A stretch of DNA of 21,634 nt from Paenibacillaceae bacterium UBA6304 (GTDB taxonomy: Bacteria > Bacillota > Bacilli > Paenibacillales > Paenibacillaceae), in contig DJTQ01000389.1 of assembly GCA_002439285.1 (NCBI GenBank), positions 1 through 21,634 of the forward strand. Direction: 5' to 3'. Below are positions 7,835 to 14,548 of this stretch, piece by piece. Within the stretch, counting starts at the first letter, position 1. Each line of letters opens with the position of its first letter. Both the position numbers and the translations under genes were made by a program. The notes beneath the pieces were generated by a model. The model saw nothing but the letters and a program-made list of their open reading frames with translations, had not been told where the DNA came from and did no database searches.

Positions 7835-9227
7835 GGTGGTATCCCTCCTTCGAGAATGGATCTGACGAATGGTCATCAGAATCGGCTACAGCGTTCGGAC
7901 CCTTCTTGATTGTTTTCACGAACAGGTAAACCATTACGATAGCCAATGCCGTGTAAATCAAGCAATAAGCAATTAGGGAGAATAGCAGTTGCCCTGATGT
8001 AACGCTAGGCGAAATACTGTCTTTCGTCTGCATCAATCCGAATACCGTCCATGGCTGACGCCCGAATTCCGTCATGACCCAACCTGCCGTGTTGGCGATA
8101 AACGGAAGCGAAATGCCCCACAGCATACAACGGTAGAAAAACTTGTTCGGTTGTTCAAGCTTCTTGCGCCATGCCAGATAGGCACCGTATAACCCGAAAG
8201 CAATCATCAGACAGCCGGCGACGATCATAATCCGGAAGCTCCAGAAGGTCGTGCGAACCGGAGGAATGTAATCCCCAGGGCCGTAAGCTTCTTCATACTC
8301 GGTTTGCAGTTGATGCATACCTTTAACTTCGCCCGAAAACGAACTGTAAGACAAGAAGCTAAGCAAATAAGGAATCTTGATTTCAAAATTATTCTTCTCA
8401 TTCTCGGAATCGATGTGTGCATAAACCGTCCAAGGAGCAGGGTCTCCACTTTCACCCCAAAGTCCTTCGGAGGCCGCCATTTTCATCGGCTGTGTCTCAA
8501 CCAGGTACTGCGCCTGCTGATGGCCGAACAACGCGGTAGAGAAAGAAGCAATCAGGCCGACGATTACAGCGATCGTGAACGATTTTTTGAAGAATTGCAC
8601 ATCCTGCTTACGCAGCATTTTATAGGCACTGATGCCTGTAATCATAAATGCGCCTGTTGCAAAGGCACCCAGCACGGTATGTGGAAATTCCACCCACAAT
8701 TGACCGTTACCGATCAGCGCAAAGAAATCGTTCATTTCCGCACGCCCATTGTTGATCTCAAAGCCAACCGGTCTCTGCATGAAAGAGTTGGCAGCCAGAA
8801 TCCAGAACGCCGACATCGTCGTTCCGAGTGCCACCAGCCAGATACAAATCATATGGACTTTTTTGGACAAGCGGTCCCAGCCGAAGATCCACAGCCCGAT
8901 AAAAGTGGACTCCATAAAGAAAGCAAACAGAGCTTCCACCGCCAGAGGGGCCCCAAAAACGTCACCTACAAACCGGGAGTAGTCCGACCAGTTCATCCCG
9001 AACTGGAACTCCTGAATAATACCCGTAACAACGCCCACCGCAAAGTTAATGAGGAACAATTTACCCCAGAACTTCGCCATCTTCTTGTATTCCTCTTTGC
9101 CTTTGACGACATACATCGTCTCCATGATCGCGATCAGGAGAACCAGACCAATGGACAAGGGCACAAAGAAGAAGTGAAAAATCGTTGTCGCCGCAAATTG
9201 AAGTCTCGCAAGCACTAACGGATCCAT
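7824..9227 (-). CDS. cydA: Cytochrome bd menaquinol oxidase subunit I
   Basis: 467-residue haem-bearing subunit, the length of the short-Q-loop form found in Bacillus. Expected ligands are visible: His18 (IFHFFFVP) for the high-spin haem, His183 (FPHTVLG) and Met368 (RCMLWG) for low-spin haem b558, and acidic residues Glu98 and Glu106 in the GAPLAVEALFAFFMEST segment of the proton path. The GRQPW motif (389-393) is diagnostic. The enzyme oxidises menaquinol and reduces oxygen to water with high affinity, supporting growth at low oxygen and under NO or peroxide. The ATG at 9227 has AGAGGGAAGAG upstream; a TTG nine codons earlier is rejected. First gene of cydABDC. Two TGTGA-N6-TCAC dyads lie 45-112 bp upstream. 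Confidence 0.96.
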   Translation of the reverse strand: MDPLVLARLQFAATTIFHFFFVPLSIGLVLLIAIMETMYVVKGKEEYKKMAKFWGKLFLINFAVGVVTGIIQEFQFGMNWSDYSRFVGDVFGAPLAVEALFAFFMESTFIGLWIFGWDRLSKKVHMICIWLVALGTTMSAFWILAANSFMQRPVGFEINNGRAEMNDFFALIGNGQLWVEFPHTVLGAFATGAFMITGISAYKMLRKQDVQFFKKSFTIAVIVGLIASFSTALFGHQQAQYLVETQPMKMAASEGLWGESGDPAPWTVYAHIDSENEKNNFEIKIPYLLSFLSYSSFSGEVKGMHQLQTEYEEAYGPGDYIPPVRTTFWSFRIMIVAGCLMIAFGLYGAYLAWRKKLEQPNKFFYRCMLWGISLPFIANTAGWVMTEFGRQPWTVFGLMQTKDSISPSVTSGQLLFSLIAYCLIYTALAIVMVYLFVKTIKKGPNAVADSDDHSSDPFSKEGYHHVS

Positions 9228-9271
9228 AATTTCTCTTCCCTCTTTCTCACACAATATTAATTCTTAACTAA

Positions 9272-9287
9272 TGTGAATTCTATCACG
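9272..9287. promoter_or_regulatory. Candidate Rex/Fnr-type operator 1 of the cyd operon, overlapping a possible -10
   Basis: TGTGA-ATTCTA-TCACG, an inverted repeat matching the TGTGA-N6-TCACA pattern shared by Rex and Fnr/Crp-type sites. On the minus strand its centre reads TAGAAT, a plausible -10 box about 50 bp upstream of the cydA ATG, with no good -35 at the proper distance. A protein bound here would cover the promoter. Rex repression of cyd genes is established in B. subtilis; assignment here is inference. Confidence 0.5.
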
Positions 9288-9323
9288 GAAAAATGAAGAT
9301 TCACGGCTAAAAAGTAATAATTT

Positions 9324-9339
9324 TGTGACAAGAATCACA
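9324..9339. promoter_or_regulatory. Candidate Rex/Fnr-type operator 2 of the cyd operon
   Basis: TGTGA-CAAGAA-TCACA is a perfect TGTGA-N6-TCACA dyad. Its centre is 52 bp (five helical turns) upstream of operator 1 and, if the TAGAAT box is the -10, about 61 bp before the transcription start, a classical class I activator position. A further dyad with a 4-bp gap (TCAC-ATTG-GTGA, 9349-9360) follows. The remainder of 9228-9427 shows nothing else. Confidence 0.55.
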
Positions 9340-9427
9340 TAGCAGATGTCACATTGGTGAACAAAGTCCAAAAAGTCCAGTCCTGGCGCGACTTTGCTTG
9401 TCCTATTTGGGTTGTGAAAAAAGTGTG

Positions 9428-9805
9428 TCAGCTAGGTAGGTCTGCCTTGGATTTCCGTCCATCCATCATATGCCGAACCGTCAGCACCGGATGGGACCAC
9501 AGCATGCGCGGGCCGGCGTACCGCATCACCTGCTTGATCTTGTCCCGTGGATCGGGGCCATAGCAATGTACCGGGCAGGAGACACAGGTAGATTTATCCT
9601 CTCCAAATCGGCAAAAGGTCAAGCGGTTCATCGCATAACGATGCAGGTCCCGGCATTCCGGACACAAACCGCTTTCCTTTGGCCCTTCTTTATGTATTCC
9701 TTTGCAATAGATCAAGATCATATATTTGATCGTTGCTTTCTCCCGGCTGATTCTCGGTCCCTCCCGGCGTTGCCGCCGGGAAGATTCTTGCGTTCTAGCA
9801 TCCAT
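9428..9805 (-). CDS. ygbA: YgbA-like protein (nitrous oxide-stimulated promoter family)
   Basis: 125-residue basic protein with seven cysteines: C34, C48 and C51 (CPEC), C65, C74, C77 and C81 (TCVSCPVHC). The spacing and the blocks REKATIKYMILIYCKG, LCPECRDL, SCPVHCYGP and AGPRMLW are those of YgbA of enteric bacteria, whose gene belongs to the NO-sensing NsrR regulon. The clustered cysteines suggest metal or iron-sulfur binding. The ATG at 9805 is used because AAGGG lies 8 bases upstream; the ATG three codons earlier abuts the same sequence too closely. It follows the ABC permease gene by 27 bp, so it is probably the third gene of that operon, and lies 200 bp upstream of cydA, which encodes an NO-tolerant oxidase. 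Confidence 0.85.
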   Translation of the reverse strand: MDARTQESSRRQRREGPRISREKATIKYMILIYCKGIHKEGPKESGLCPECRDLHRYAMNRLTFCRFGEDKSTCVSCPVHCYGPDPRDKIKQVMRYAGPRMLWSHPVLTVRHMMDGRKSKADLPS

Positions 9806-9832
9806 TCCAATCATCCCTTCTCTCTCATACGA

Positions 9833-11470
9833 TTATGACTTCCCACTAAACGCCTTTTGCCATAATACCCAATTGGCCGCCAACAGCACCGCCGCATACA
9901 CATATACGCCAAAGCTGACCAGAGTCGCTGCAAAATGCACCATCCCAAAACCCAGGAGCAACAGCATCAGCGGAATCATTCGCAGTCCGTCACTCTGCTG
10001 TGCGGTTTCAAAGCGTTCAGAGAAGGGAAGCGCTTTGCTTAAATATGCAAAAGACAGCACCGTATACGCTAGTATAGCGAGCCCCGCCACGATCAGATCG
10101 GGAATGATATTCGCTCCAAACAGGATTGCAAACACCGTCCCTATCACCGCATACAACGGCAAAATCAGCCTGACTACAGCGGCAATCAGCGTGCCCCGGT
10201 ATACCGGAGTGAAATCTCCGATCGGCAAAACCCGGTAGATCCAAGCCGCCTTGTAGCTGCCCGAATACTTCAGCATCAAGATGACATTTGGGACCAACAT
10301 CGCGCAAAAGTATATAAACAGATACAGCTTCGTCCCCGGCAATCCCGATAATCCGTGCTCCATGCCGCTCGTTAACAAAAAGATAAAGGGAAAAATCAGG
10401 GAGAACCCCAGCGACGGGTACACTTTAAGCTTAAACTCCCGTTCATTTCCCATCATCGTCCAGGCAAACCTGAAAAATACCCGCTCCTGCGGGCTTGAGC
10501 CCAGCAAACCGGAAATCGTTCTAAGCCATTTTCCCGTACCTTCCTTTTTACGGCTTCCCGGGTCAGCCAGCTTTTGCAGATTTTTTTCCAGTGACGGCAT
10601 CAGTTTGAGGTATAACATAAATGCCAGGATCGGAACGCATACAGCCAACAGGGAAAACAAGAGGTACAACGGATGGAAATCCCCATGCAGCAAAACCTCG
10701 TACGGCGCGCCGAACCATATTGGAACGATAACAAATTGCCACCATTTAGGATGAAACATCACCTGCAAATCTACAAAATCGAACAGCCTGACCAACAGCT
10801 GATAGCCAAGCGCAATTCCGATCGTGAGTCCGATCTGAACATAATTGATGAAATCCTTCAGCTTCTCCCCGTCAAATAATTTAAGCACACCCAGATAAAT
10901 CAACGCTGTAAATACGACGATCAACAAATCCATCACAATCAACTCCGCCAGAAAGAGCAGGAAAAATCCGACACCATGGCGGATAAGCCCTACCACCAGC
11001 GGGACGACCGCAATCGCTCCGGTCAGGAAAAACATATAGAAGCAGATGTGCAGCATCTTGGCCATCGCAATCGTTCTACGATTTATCGGCTTGGTGGATA
11101 GAATGTTCCGGTCTCGGATATCCAGCAGTACGGAGGAGAAATCCGAAATTAGCGAGGTCATGATCATGAACATGAATATGCCGAAGACAAGGCTCATCTG
11201 AAAAATAAAGTTGTCTCCGAGCGCTACAAACATGGAACTGAACGCACCAAAGATCAAGTACAGCCATAAAGAACCGAAGAACTGGTTCTTCTCCGTCCCG
11301 CCGTCTTGCTGATCCTTTTTCCGGGACTTGCCGATAATGGTGGGCACTCTTCTTCCGTCCATCGTCAGCTTAACTTGAAGAATGCGCCGCATGACGGGGT
11401 AGTTCACCCCGAGCTTGTCAAACAACTTTCGGAACCGGTCAAGCACCCGAAGCGATCTCATCTCGTTCAT
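9833..11470 (-). CDS. Large membrane permease of an ABC transporter, probably an exporter
   Basis: 545-residue protein with a roughly 60-residue cytoplasmic N-terminus and about 11-12 hydrophobic segments (for example FFGSLWLYLIFGAFSSMFVAL, AIAVVPLVVGLIRHGVGFFL and PLMLLLLGFGMVHFAATLVS). The central cytoplasmic region (about 300-345) contains basic stretches. It starts 3 bp after the stop of the upstream ATPase gene, with GAGGT eight bases before the ATG, so it is the membrane partner of that ATPase. The size and two-part hydrophobic layout resemble putative ABC-2-type exporters such as B. subtilis YthQ, but similarity is weak from memory. The substrate is unknown. ygbA follows 27 bp downstream. 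Confidence 0.75.
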   Translation of the reverse strand: MNEMRSLRVLDRFRKLFDKLGVNYPVMRRILQVKLTMDGRRVPTIIGKSRKKDQQDGGTEKNQFFGSLWLYLIFGAFSSMFVALGDNFIFQMSLVFGIFMFMIMTSLISDFSSVLLDIRDRNILSTKPINRRTIAMAKMLHICFYMFFLTGAIAVVPLVVGLIRHGVGFFLLFLAELIVMDLLIVVFTALIYLGVLKLFDGEKLKDFINYVQIGLTIGIALGYQLLVRLFDFVDLQVMFHPKWWQFVIVPIWFGAPYEVLLHGDFHPLYLLFSLLAVCVPILAFMLYLKLMPSLEKNLQKLADPGSRKKEGTGKWLRTISGLLGSSPQERVFFRFAWTMMGNEREFKLKVYPSLGFSLIFPFIFLLTSGMEHGLSGLPGTKLYLFIYFCAMLVPNVILMLKYSGSYKAAWIYRVLPIGDFTPVYRGTLIAAVVRLILPLYAVIGTVFAILFGANIIPDLIVAGLAILAYTVLSFAYLSKALPFSERFETAQQSDGLRMIPLMLLLLGFGMVHFAATLVSFGVYVYAAVLLAANWVLWQKAFSGKS

Positions 11471-11473
11471 CGG

Positions 11474-12334
11474 CTATACCTCTTGTACGATCGACACAAA
11501 CTGCTCCGCGATCTCCCGATGCTCGTTAAAACCGGTCAGTTGATTGAAAATTTGCTCCAGCGACCCTTCCTGGCTTTGACCCTGCAATTGCTCGAAGCTG
11601 CCGTCCGCCACAATTCTCCCGCCGTCCAGCAGGATAATCCGGTCGCTGATCTTCTCCACGACGTCCATGATATGCGAGGAATAAAAGATCGTCTTCCCCT
11701 GCGCGGCCAACAAGGCGAGAATCTCCTTCACCACCATGACGCTGTTCGCATCCAGCCCGCTAAGCGGCTCATCCAGGAACAGGATATCCGGATTATGCAG
11801 CAGACTTGAAATGATCAGCACCTTCTGTTTCATCCCCTTGGAAAAGGTGGCGATCCGTACATTGATTACATCCCGCAATCCGAACATCTCCATCAAACGA
11901 CGCGCCTTGCTCTCCGCATCTTCTGCGGCCAACCCGTACAACTCACCGATAAACGTAAGATATTCCCTTGCCGTTAACGTATCGTACATTTCCGCGACTT
12001 CCGGCACATAGCCGATTCGTTTCTTGTAATCCACCCCTCCGTCACTCGGGCTCGCTCCAAATACGCGCACCTCGCCGGTATACCTCTCTACCAGACCCAG
12101 CATGATTTTCACCGTGGTGCTCTTGCCTGCCCCATTAGGGCCGATGTATCCGATAATTTGCCCGGGGAACACATCCAAATCAATCCCGTTCAAGACGTAC
12201 CTCTCTCCAAACCTCATTCTTAAATCCCTTAAGGTGATGACGGGCTCTTTGTGGCTGAACTGACCGGTTGCTTCGCTTGGATTGTTTGGATTGTTTGGAT
12301 TGTTTGAATTGCTATAACCGTTGTTCCCAATCAT
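11474..12334 (-). CDS. ABC transporter ATP-binding protein
   Basis: 286-residue ATPase. Walker A GPNGAGKST (65-73), signature FSKGMKQK (164-171), Walker B ILFLDEP (184-190), D-loop SGLD and switch His (221) are intact; the Q-loop position reads YVPEVAEMYD with no Gln, as in several exporter ATPases of the Nod/CcmA/ABC-2 type. An asparagine-rich 30-residue N-terminal extension precedes the domain and is encoded partly by a 9-bp tandem repeat giving NNPNNPNNP. ATG at 12334 with GGAAGGGG upstream. Forms an operon with the permease 3 bp downstream and probably ygbA. Upstream lies a gene-free, repeat-rich interval. Likely energises export; substrate unknown. Confidence 0.85.
   Translation of the reverse strand: MIGNNGYSNSNNPNNPNNPSEATGQFSHKEPVITLRDLRMRFGERYVLNGIDLDVFPGQIIGYIGPNGAGKSTTVKIMLGLVERYTGEVRVFGASPSDGGVDYKKRIGYVPEVAEMYDTLTAREYLTFIGELYGLAAEDAESKARRLMEMFGLRDVINVRIATFSKGMKQKVLIISSLLHNPDILFLDEPLSGLDANSVMVVKEILALLAAQGKTIFYSSHIMDVVEKISDRIILLDGGRIVADGSFEQLQGQSQEGSLEQIFNQLTGFNEHREIAEQFVSIVQEV
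12277..12303 (-). repeat. 9-bp tandem repeat inside the ABC ATPase gene
   Basis: Three exact copies of TTGGATTGT on the plus strand plus a degenerate fourth encode repeated Asn-Asn-Pro triplets near the N-terminus. Nine bases keep the frame, so copy-number change would alter only linker length. Confidence 0.8.
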
Positions 12335-12368
12335 TCGCTTATTCCCCTTCCGTTAGTTATTGTAATTA

Positions 12369-12384
12369 TCCGGGCAAGCCCGGA
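12369..12384. other. Perfect hairpin in the leader of the ABC transporter operon
   Basis: TCCGGGC-AA-GCCCGGA is a perfect 7-bp inverted repeat 35 bp upstream of the ATPase start codon, too close for a promoter downstream of it. No T-run follows on either strand, so it is not a typical terminator. It could be an operator or an mRNA-stabilising 5' stem. Confidence 0.45.
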
Positions 12385-12450
12385 AGGTCCGGTGCGATGA
12401 GTTCATTTTAATCCTTACTCCGTAGCTCTTAACTCACCGTGCTCATTCCA

Positions 12451-12637
12451 ATTGGATATATCCAATCAAATCCGCATCCAATCTCTACAAAATCAATTTC
12501 AAATGGAAATATCCAATGGAACATCGTCAAAATCAAGGAAAACAACGATATTCCAAGGAACGGACTGGATATATCCAATGGAGATCCTAGAATAAGGCCT
12601 TATTTGGAATTCCCATTGGATTTATCCAATGGGAATT
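12451..12637. repeat. Ladder of four palindromes with TTGGAT-ATCCAA core
   Basis: Palindromes are centred at 12458.5 (ATTGGATATATCCAAT), 12509.5 (TGGAAATATCCA), 12571.5 (TGGATATATCCA) and 12622.5. The last is a 30-bp perfect inverted repeat (12608-12637; 14-bp arms) except for its TT centre. Centre spacings are 51, 62 and 51 bp. The interval 12335-12840 contains no credible gene; an open frame through it is a product of the repeats. Confidence 0.7.
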
Positions 12638-12650
12638 GGTCCGGGGCCGC

Positions 12651-12739
12651 TCAATGCTCATTGCTCAATGCTCATTGCTCAATGCTCAATGCTCATTGCT
12701 CATTGCTCATTGCTCATTGCTCATTGCTCATTGCTCATT
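12651..12739. repeat. Heptanucleotide tandem repeat, 12 full copies
   Basis: Twelve contiguous 7-bp units of TCAATGC or TCATTGC occupy 12651-12734, followed by a partial unit. Order of the variable base is A,T,A,T,A,A, then six T. It lies between the catalase terminator and the palindrome ladder and is outside any gene. Such arrays mutate by slippage, so copy number should vary among strains. Confidence 0.9.
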
Positions 12740-12776
12740 TTCCATCTGACGCCCTTTATATAACATTACTGCAAAA

Positions 12777-12807
12777 AAAGACGGAACCCTCCACGGATCC
12801 CGTCTTT
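12777..12807 (-). terminator. Intrinsic terminator of the catalase gene
   Basis: AAAGACGG (12777-12784) pairs with CCGTCTTT (12800-12807); with G-T pairs the stem extends to about 13 bp around a 5-base loop. On the minus strand it is followed by a run of T, and it lies 34 bp after the catalase stop. The plus-strand side also has a T-rich tail, so it may act in both directions. Confidence 0.85.
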
Positions 12808-12840
12808 CTTTACGTTTTTTCTAATTTCATTCGATTTTGC

Positions 12841-14331
12841 TTAAGCCTCTTGCTCTTGAGCATCACCTGCACCTGCTGCCGGAATGAAACCGCTGATGTC
12901 CACGCCCAGCGCTTGAGCAAGCCGCATGCCGTACTGGACATCGGCACGGAAGAAGTTGCAGATGGCGCGCATCCGGGTTTGTTCCGTCGTTTGCTTCAGG
13001 TCATTCACCAGGTTGCTGATCAGGTTATCCTGCTCTTCCGGCGTAAAGCTGCGGTACAATTCACCGGCCTGTGTGAAATCATCGGTCTTGGCAATTTTCT
13101 CGCGGCCGATCTGTCCGGTTACCGGAACGACGCTATCCTGGTAATGCGGATCTTCCTTCGGACTTTCATCCAAGCTGTTCGGCTCATAGTTGACCGGCGA
13201 TGGGTCCTGCATCACGTTCATCAAACCGTCGCGCTGATGATTGCGAACCGGCGCATACGGGCAGTTGACCGGGATTTGCAAATAGTTCGCGCCAAGCCGG
13301 TAACGCTGGGTATCCGGGTAAGAGAATAACCGGCCCTGCAGCAGTTTATCCTCGGACGGCTCAATCCCCGGAACCAGTGCGCTCGGAGAGAATGCCGATT
13401 GCTCAACCTCCGCGAAGAAATTCACCGGATTGCGGTTCAAGGTCATCGTGCCGACAGGAAGGAGCGGATAATGCGATTCCGGCCATACCTTCGTCGGATC
13501 CAGCGGATCGAAGCCCCACTGATCGAGATCTTCCACCGGCATCAGTTGCACGTTCAGCTCCCACTGCGGAAAATCCCCTTGCTCGATATGATCATGCAGG
13601 TCCCGTGTCGCATGGTTAAAATCGCGTCCTTGCACTTCACGAACCTCGTCCGCCGACAGATTAACTACTCCCTGTTTGGATTTCCAGGTATATTTGACGT
13701 AAGTCATCTTGCCTTCGGCATTGATCCACTTGAAGGAGTGGACCCCGAAGCCGTCCATTTGCCGGTAGCTCGCCGGTGTGCCGTTATCCGAGAAGACCCA
13801 AGTCATCATATGCGTCGATTCGGGCGACAAAGTCATGAAATCCCAATACCGGGCCGGGTCCTGAATGTTCTTATCCGGCGAAGGCTTCAGGGAATGCACC
13901 ATATCCGGAAACTTGATGGCAGCGCGGATAAAGAACACCGGCAGATGATTGCCGACAAGATCATAGTTCCCTTCCTCCGTGTAGAACTTCACCGCGAAGC
14001 CTCTCGGATCGCGTGCCGTCTCCGGCGAAGACTGACCGTGGATTACAGTCGAGAAACGAACGAATACCGGAGTCTCGCGACCGGCTTCCTGCAGGAAGTG
14101 AGCTTTCGTAAACTCGGACATGCTCCGCTCCGTAACGAACACCCCGTGAGCGCCGGATCCGCGCGCATGAACGACTCGCTCCGGGATCCGCTCCCGGTCA
14201 AAATGCGCGATTTTCTCCAGCAGATGATAATCCTCCAACAAAGTCGGACCGCGCTGCCCCGCTGTCCGTGAATTCTGGTTATCCCCTACCGGCGCTCCCT
14301 GATTTGTTGTTAATCTGTTGTTGTTACTCAT
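12841..14331 (-). CDS. katA: Monofunctional haem catalase
   Basis: 496-residue small-subunit catalase, dismutating hydrogen peroxide to water and oxygen in the cytoplasm. Catalytic His55 (RVVHARGSGAHG), Asn128 (DLVGNH) and the proximal haem ligand Tyr338 (GRLFSYPDTQRYRLG) are all present. The N-terminus (LTTNQGAPVGDNQNS, GPTLLEDYHLLEK) is like both vegetative KatA and the spore catalase KatX of B. subtilis, so the symbol marks the family rather than strict orthology. The C-terminus ends in an Ala/Gly/Glu tail. ATG at 14331 with GAGG nine bases upstream. Flanked by terminators on both sides and with its own promoter, so monocistronic; a PerR-like box within the promoter suggests peroxide induction. 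Confidence 0.95.
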   Translation of the reverse strand: MSNNNRLTTNQGAPVGDNQNSRTAGQRGPTLLEDYHLLEKIAHFDRERIPERVVHARGSGAHGVFVTERSMSEFTKAHFLQEAGRETPVFVRFSTVIHGQSSPETARDPRGFAVKFYTEEGNYDLVGNHLPVFFIRAAIKFPDMVHSLKPSPDKNIQDPARYWDFMTLSPESTHMMTWVFSDNGTPASYRQMDGFGVHSFKWINAEGKMTYVKYTWKSKQGVVNLSADEVREVQGRDFNHATRDLHDHIEQGDFPQWELNVQLMPVEDLDQWGFDPLDPTKVWPESHYPLLPVGTMTLNRNPVNFFAEVEQSAFSPSALVPGIEPSEDKLLQGRLFSYPDTQRYRLGANYLQIPVNCPYAPVRNHQRDGLMNVMQDPSPVNYEPNSLDESPKEDPHYQDSVVPVTGQIGREKIAKTDDFTQAGELYRSFTPEEQDNLISNLVNDLKQTTEQTRMRAICNFFRADVQYGMRLAQALGVDISGFIPAAGAGDAQEQEA

Positions 14332-14355
14332 CTATATCATCCTCTCACTCTTATT

Positions 14356-14384
14356 ATTATATTTAGACTTAATCTAAGTTCTAA
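14356..14384 (-). promoter_or_regulatory. Candidate SigA promoter of the catalase gene
   Basis: On the minus strand a perfect -10 TATAAT (14361 to 14356) is preceded after 17 bases by a weak -35 TTAGAA (14384 to 14379). It ends 25 bp before the start codon, so the leader would be short. The PerR-like box fills the spacer. Confidence 0.6.
14363..14377. promoter_or_regulatory. PerR-like box in the catalase promoter
   Basis: TTAGACTTAATCTAA fits the 7-1-7 palindrome of PerR (TTATAATNATTATAA) at 10 of 14 informative positions and is itself nearly symmetric. Its place between -35 and -10 would let a repressor block polymerase. PerR controls katA in Bacillus; the call here is by sequence pattern. 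Fur, with a related box, is the alternative. Confidence 0.6.
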
Positions 14385-14495
14385 AATAAAGTTTACCATG
14401 CCCGCACGAGACTTTGCATGAAGGTCGGATGAGAGAATCATGAATTCTTTCCTTGCCATTATATAAGGAGGCTTCAGGAATCATTCCTAGATGAG

Positions 14496-14532
14496 AAAAA
14501 AACCGTCCGGGAATAAATTCCGGACGGTTTTT
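14496..14532 (-). terminator. Intrinsic terminator of the siderophore-uptake operon
   Basis: AACCGTCCGG (14501-14510) and CCGGACGGTT (14520-14529) form a perfect 10-bp stem around a 9-base loop, flanked by an A-run and a T-run, so it can work on both strands. It follows the substrate-binding protein gene by about 20 bp and separates it from the catalase promoter. Confidence 0.9.
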
Positions 14533-14548
14533 ATATGGGATGAGAAGA

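Noticed and set aside
8304..9218. 304-codon plus-strand open frame
   Set aside because: Antisense to cydA, whose haem ligands and GRQPW motif are intact; the plus-strand product is a compositional shadow.
12439..13329. Open frame through the palindromes and heptamer array into the catalase gene
   Set aside because: A 7-bp repeat without stops makes a fake repetitive peptide, and the second half is antisense to catalase.
13399..14271. 290-codon plus-strand open frame
   Set aside because: Antisense to the catalase gene, which has all catalytic residues.
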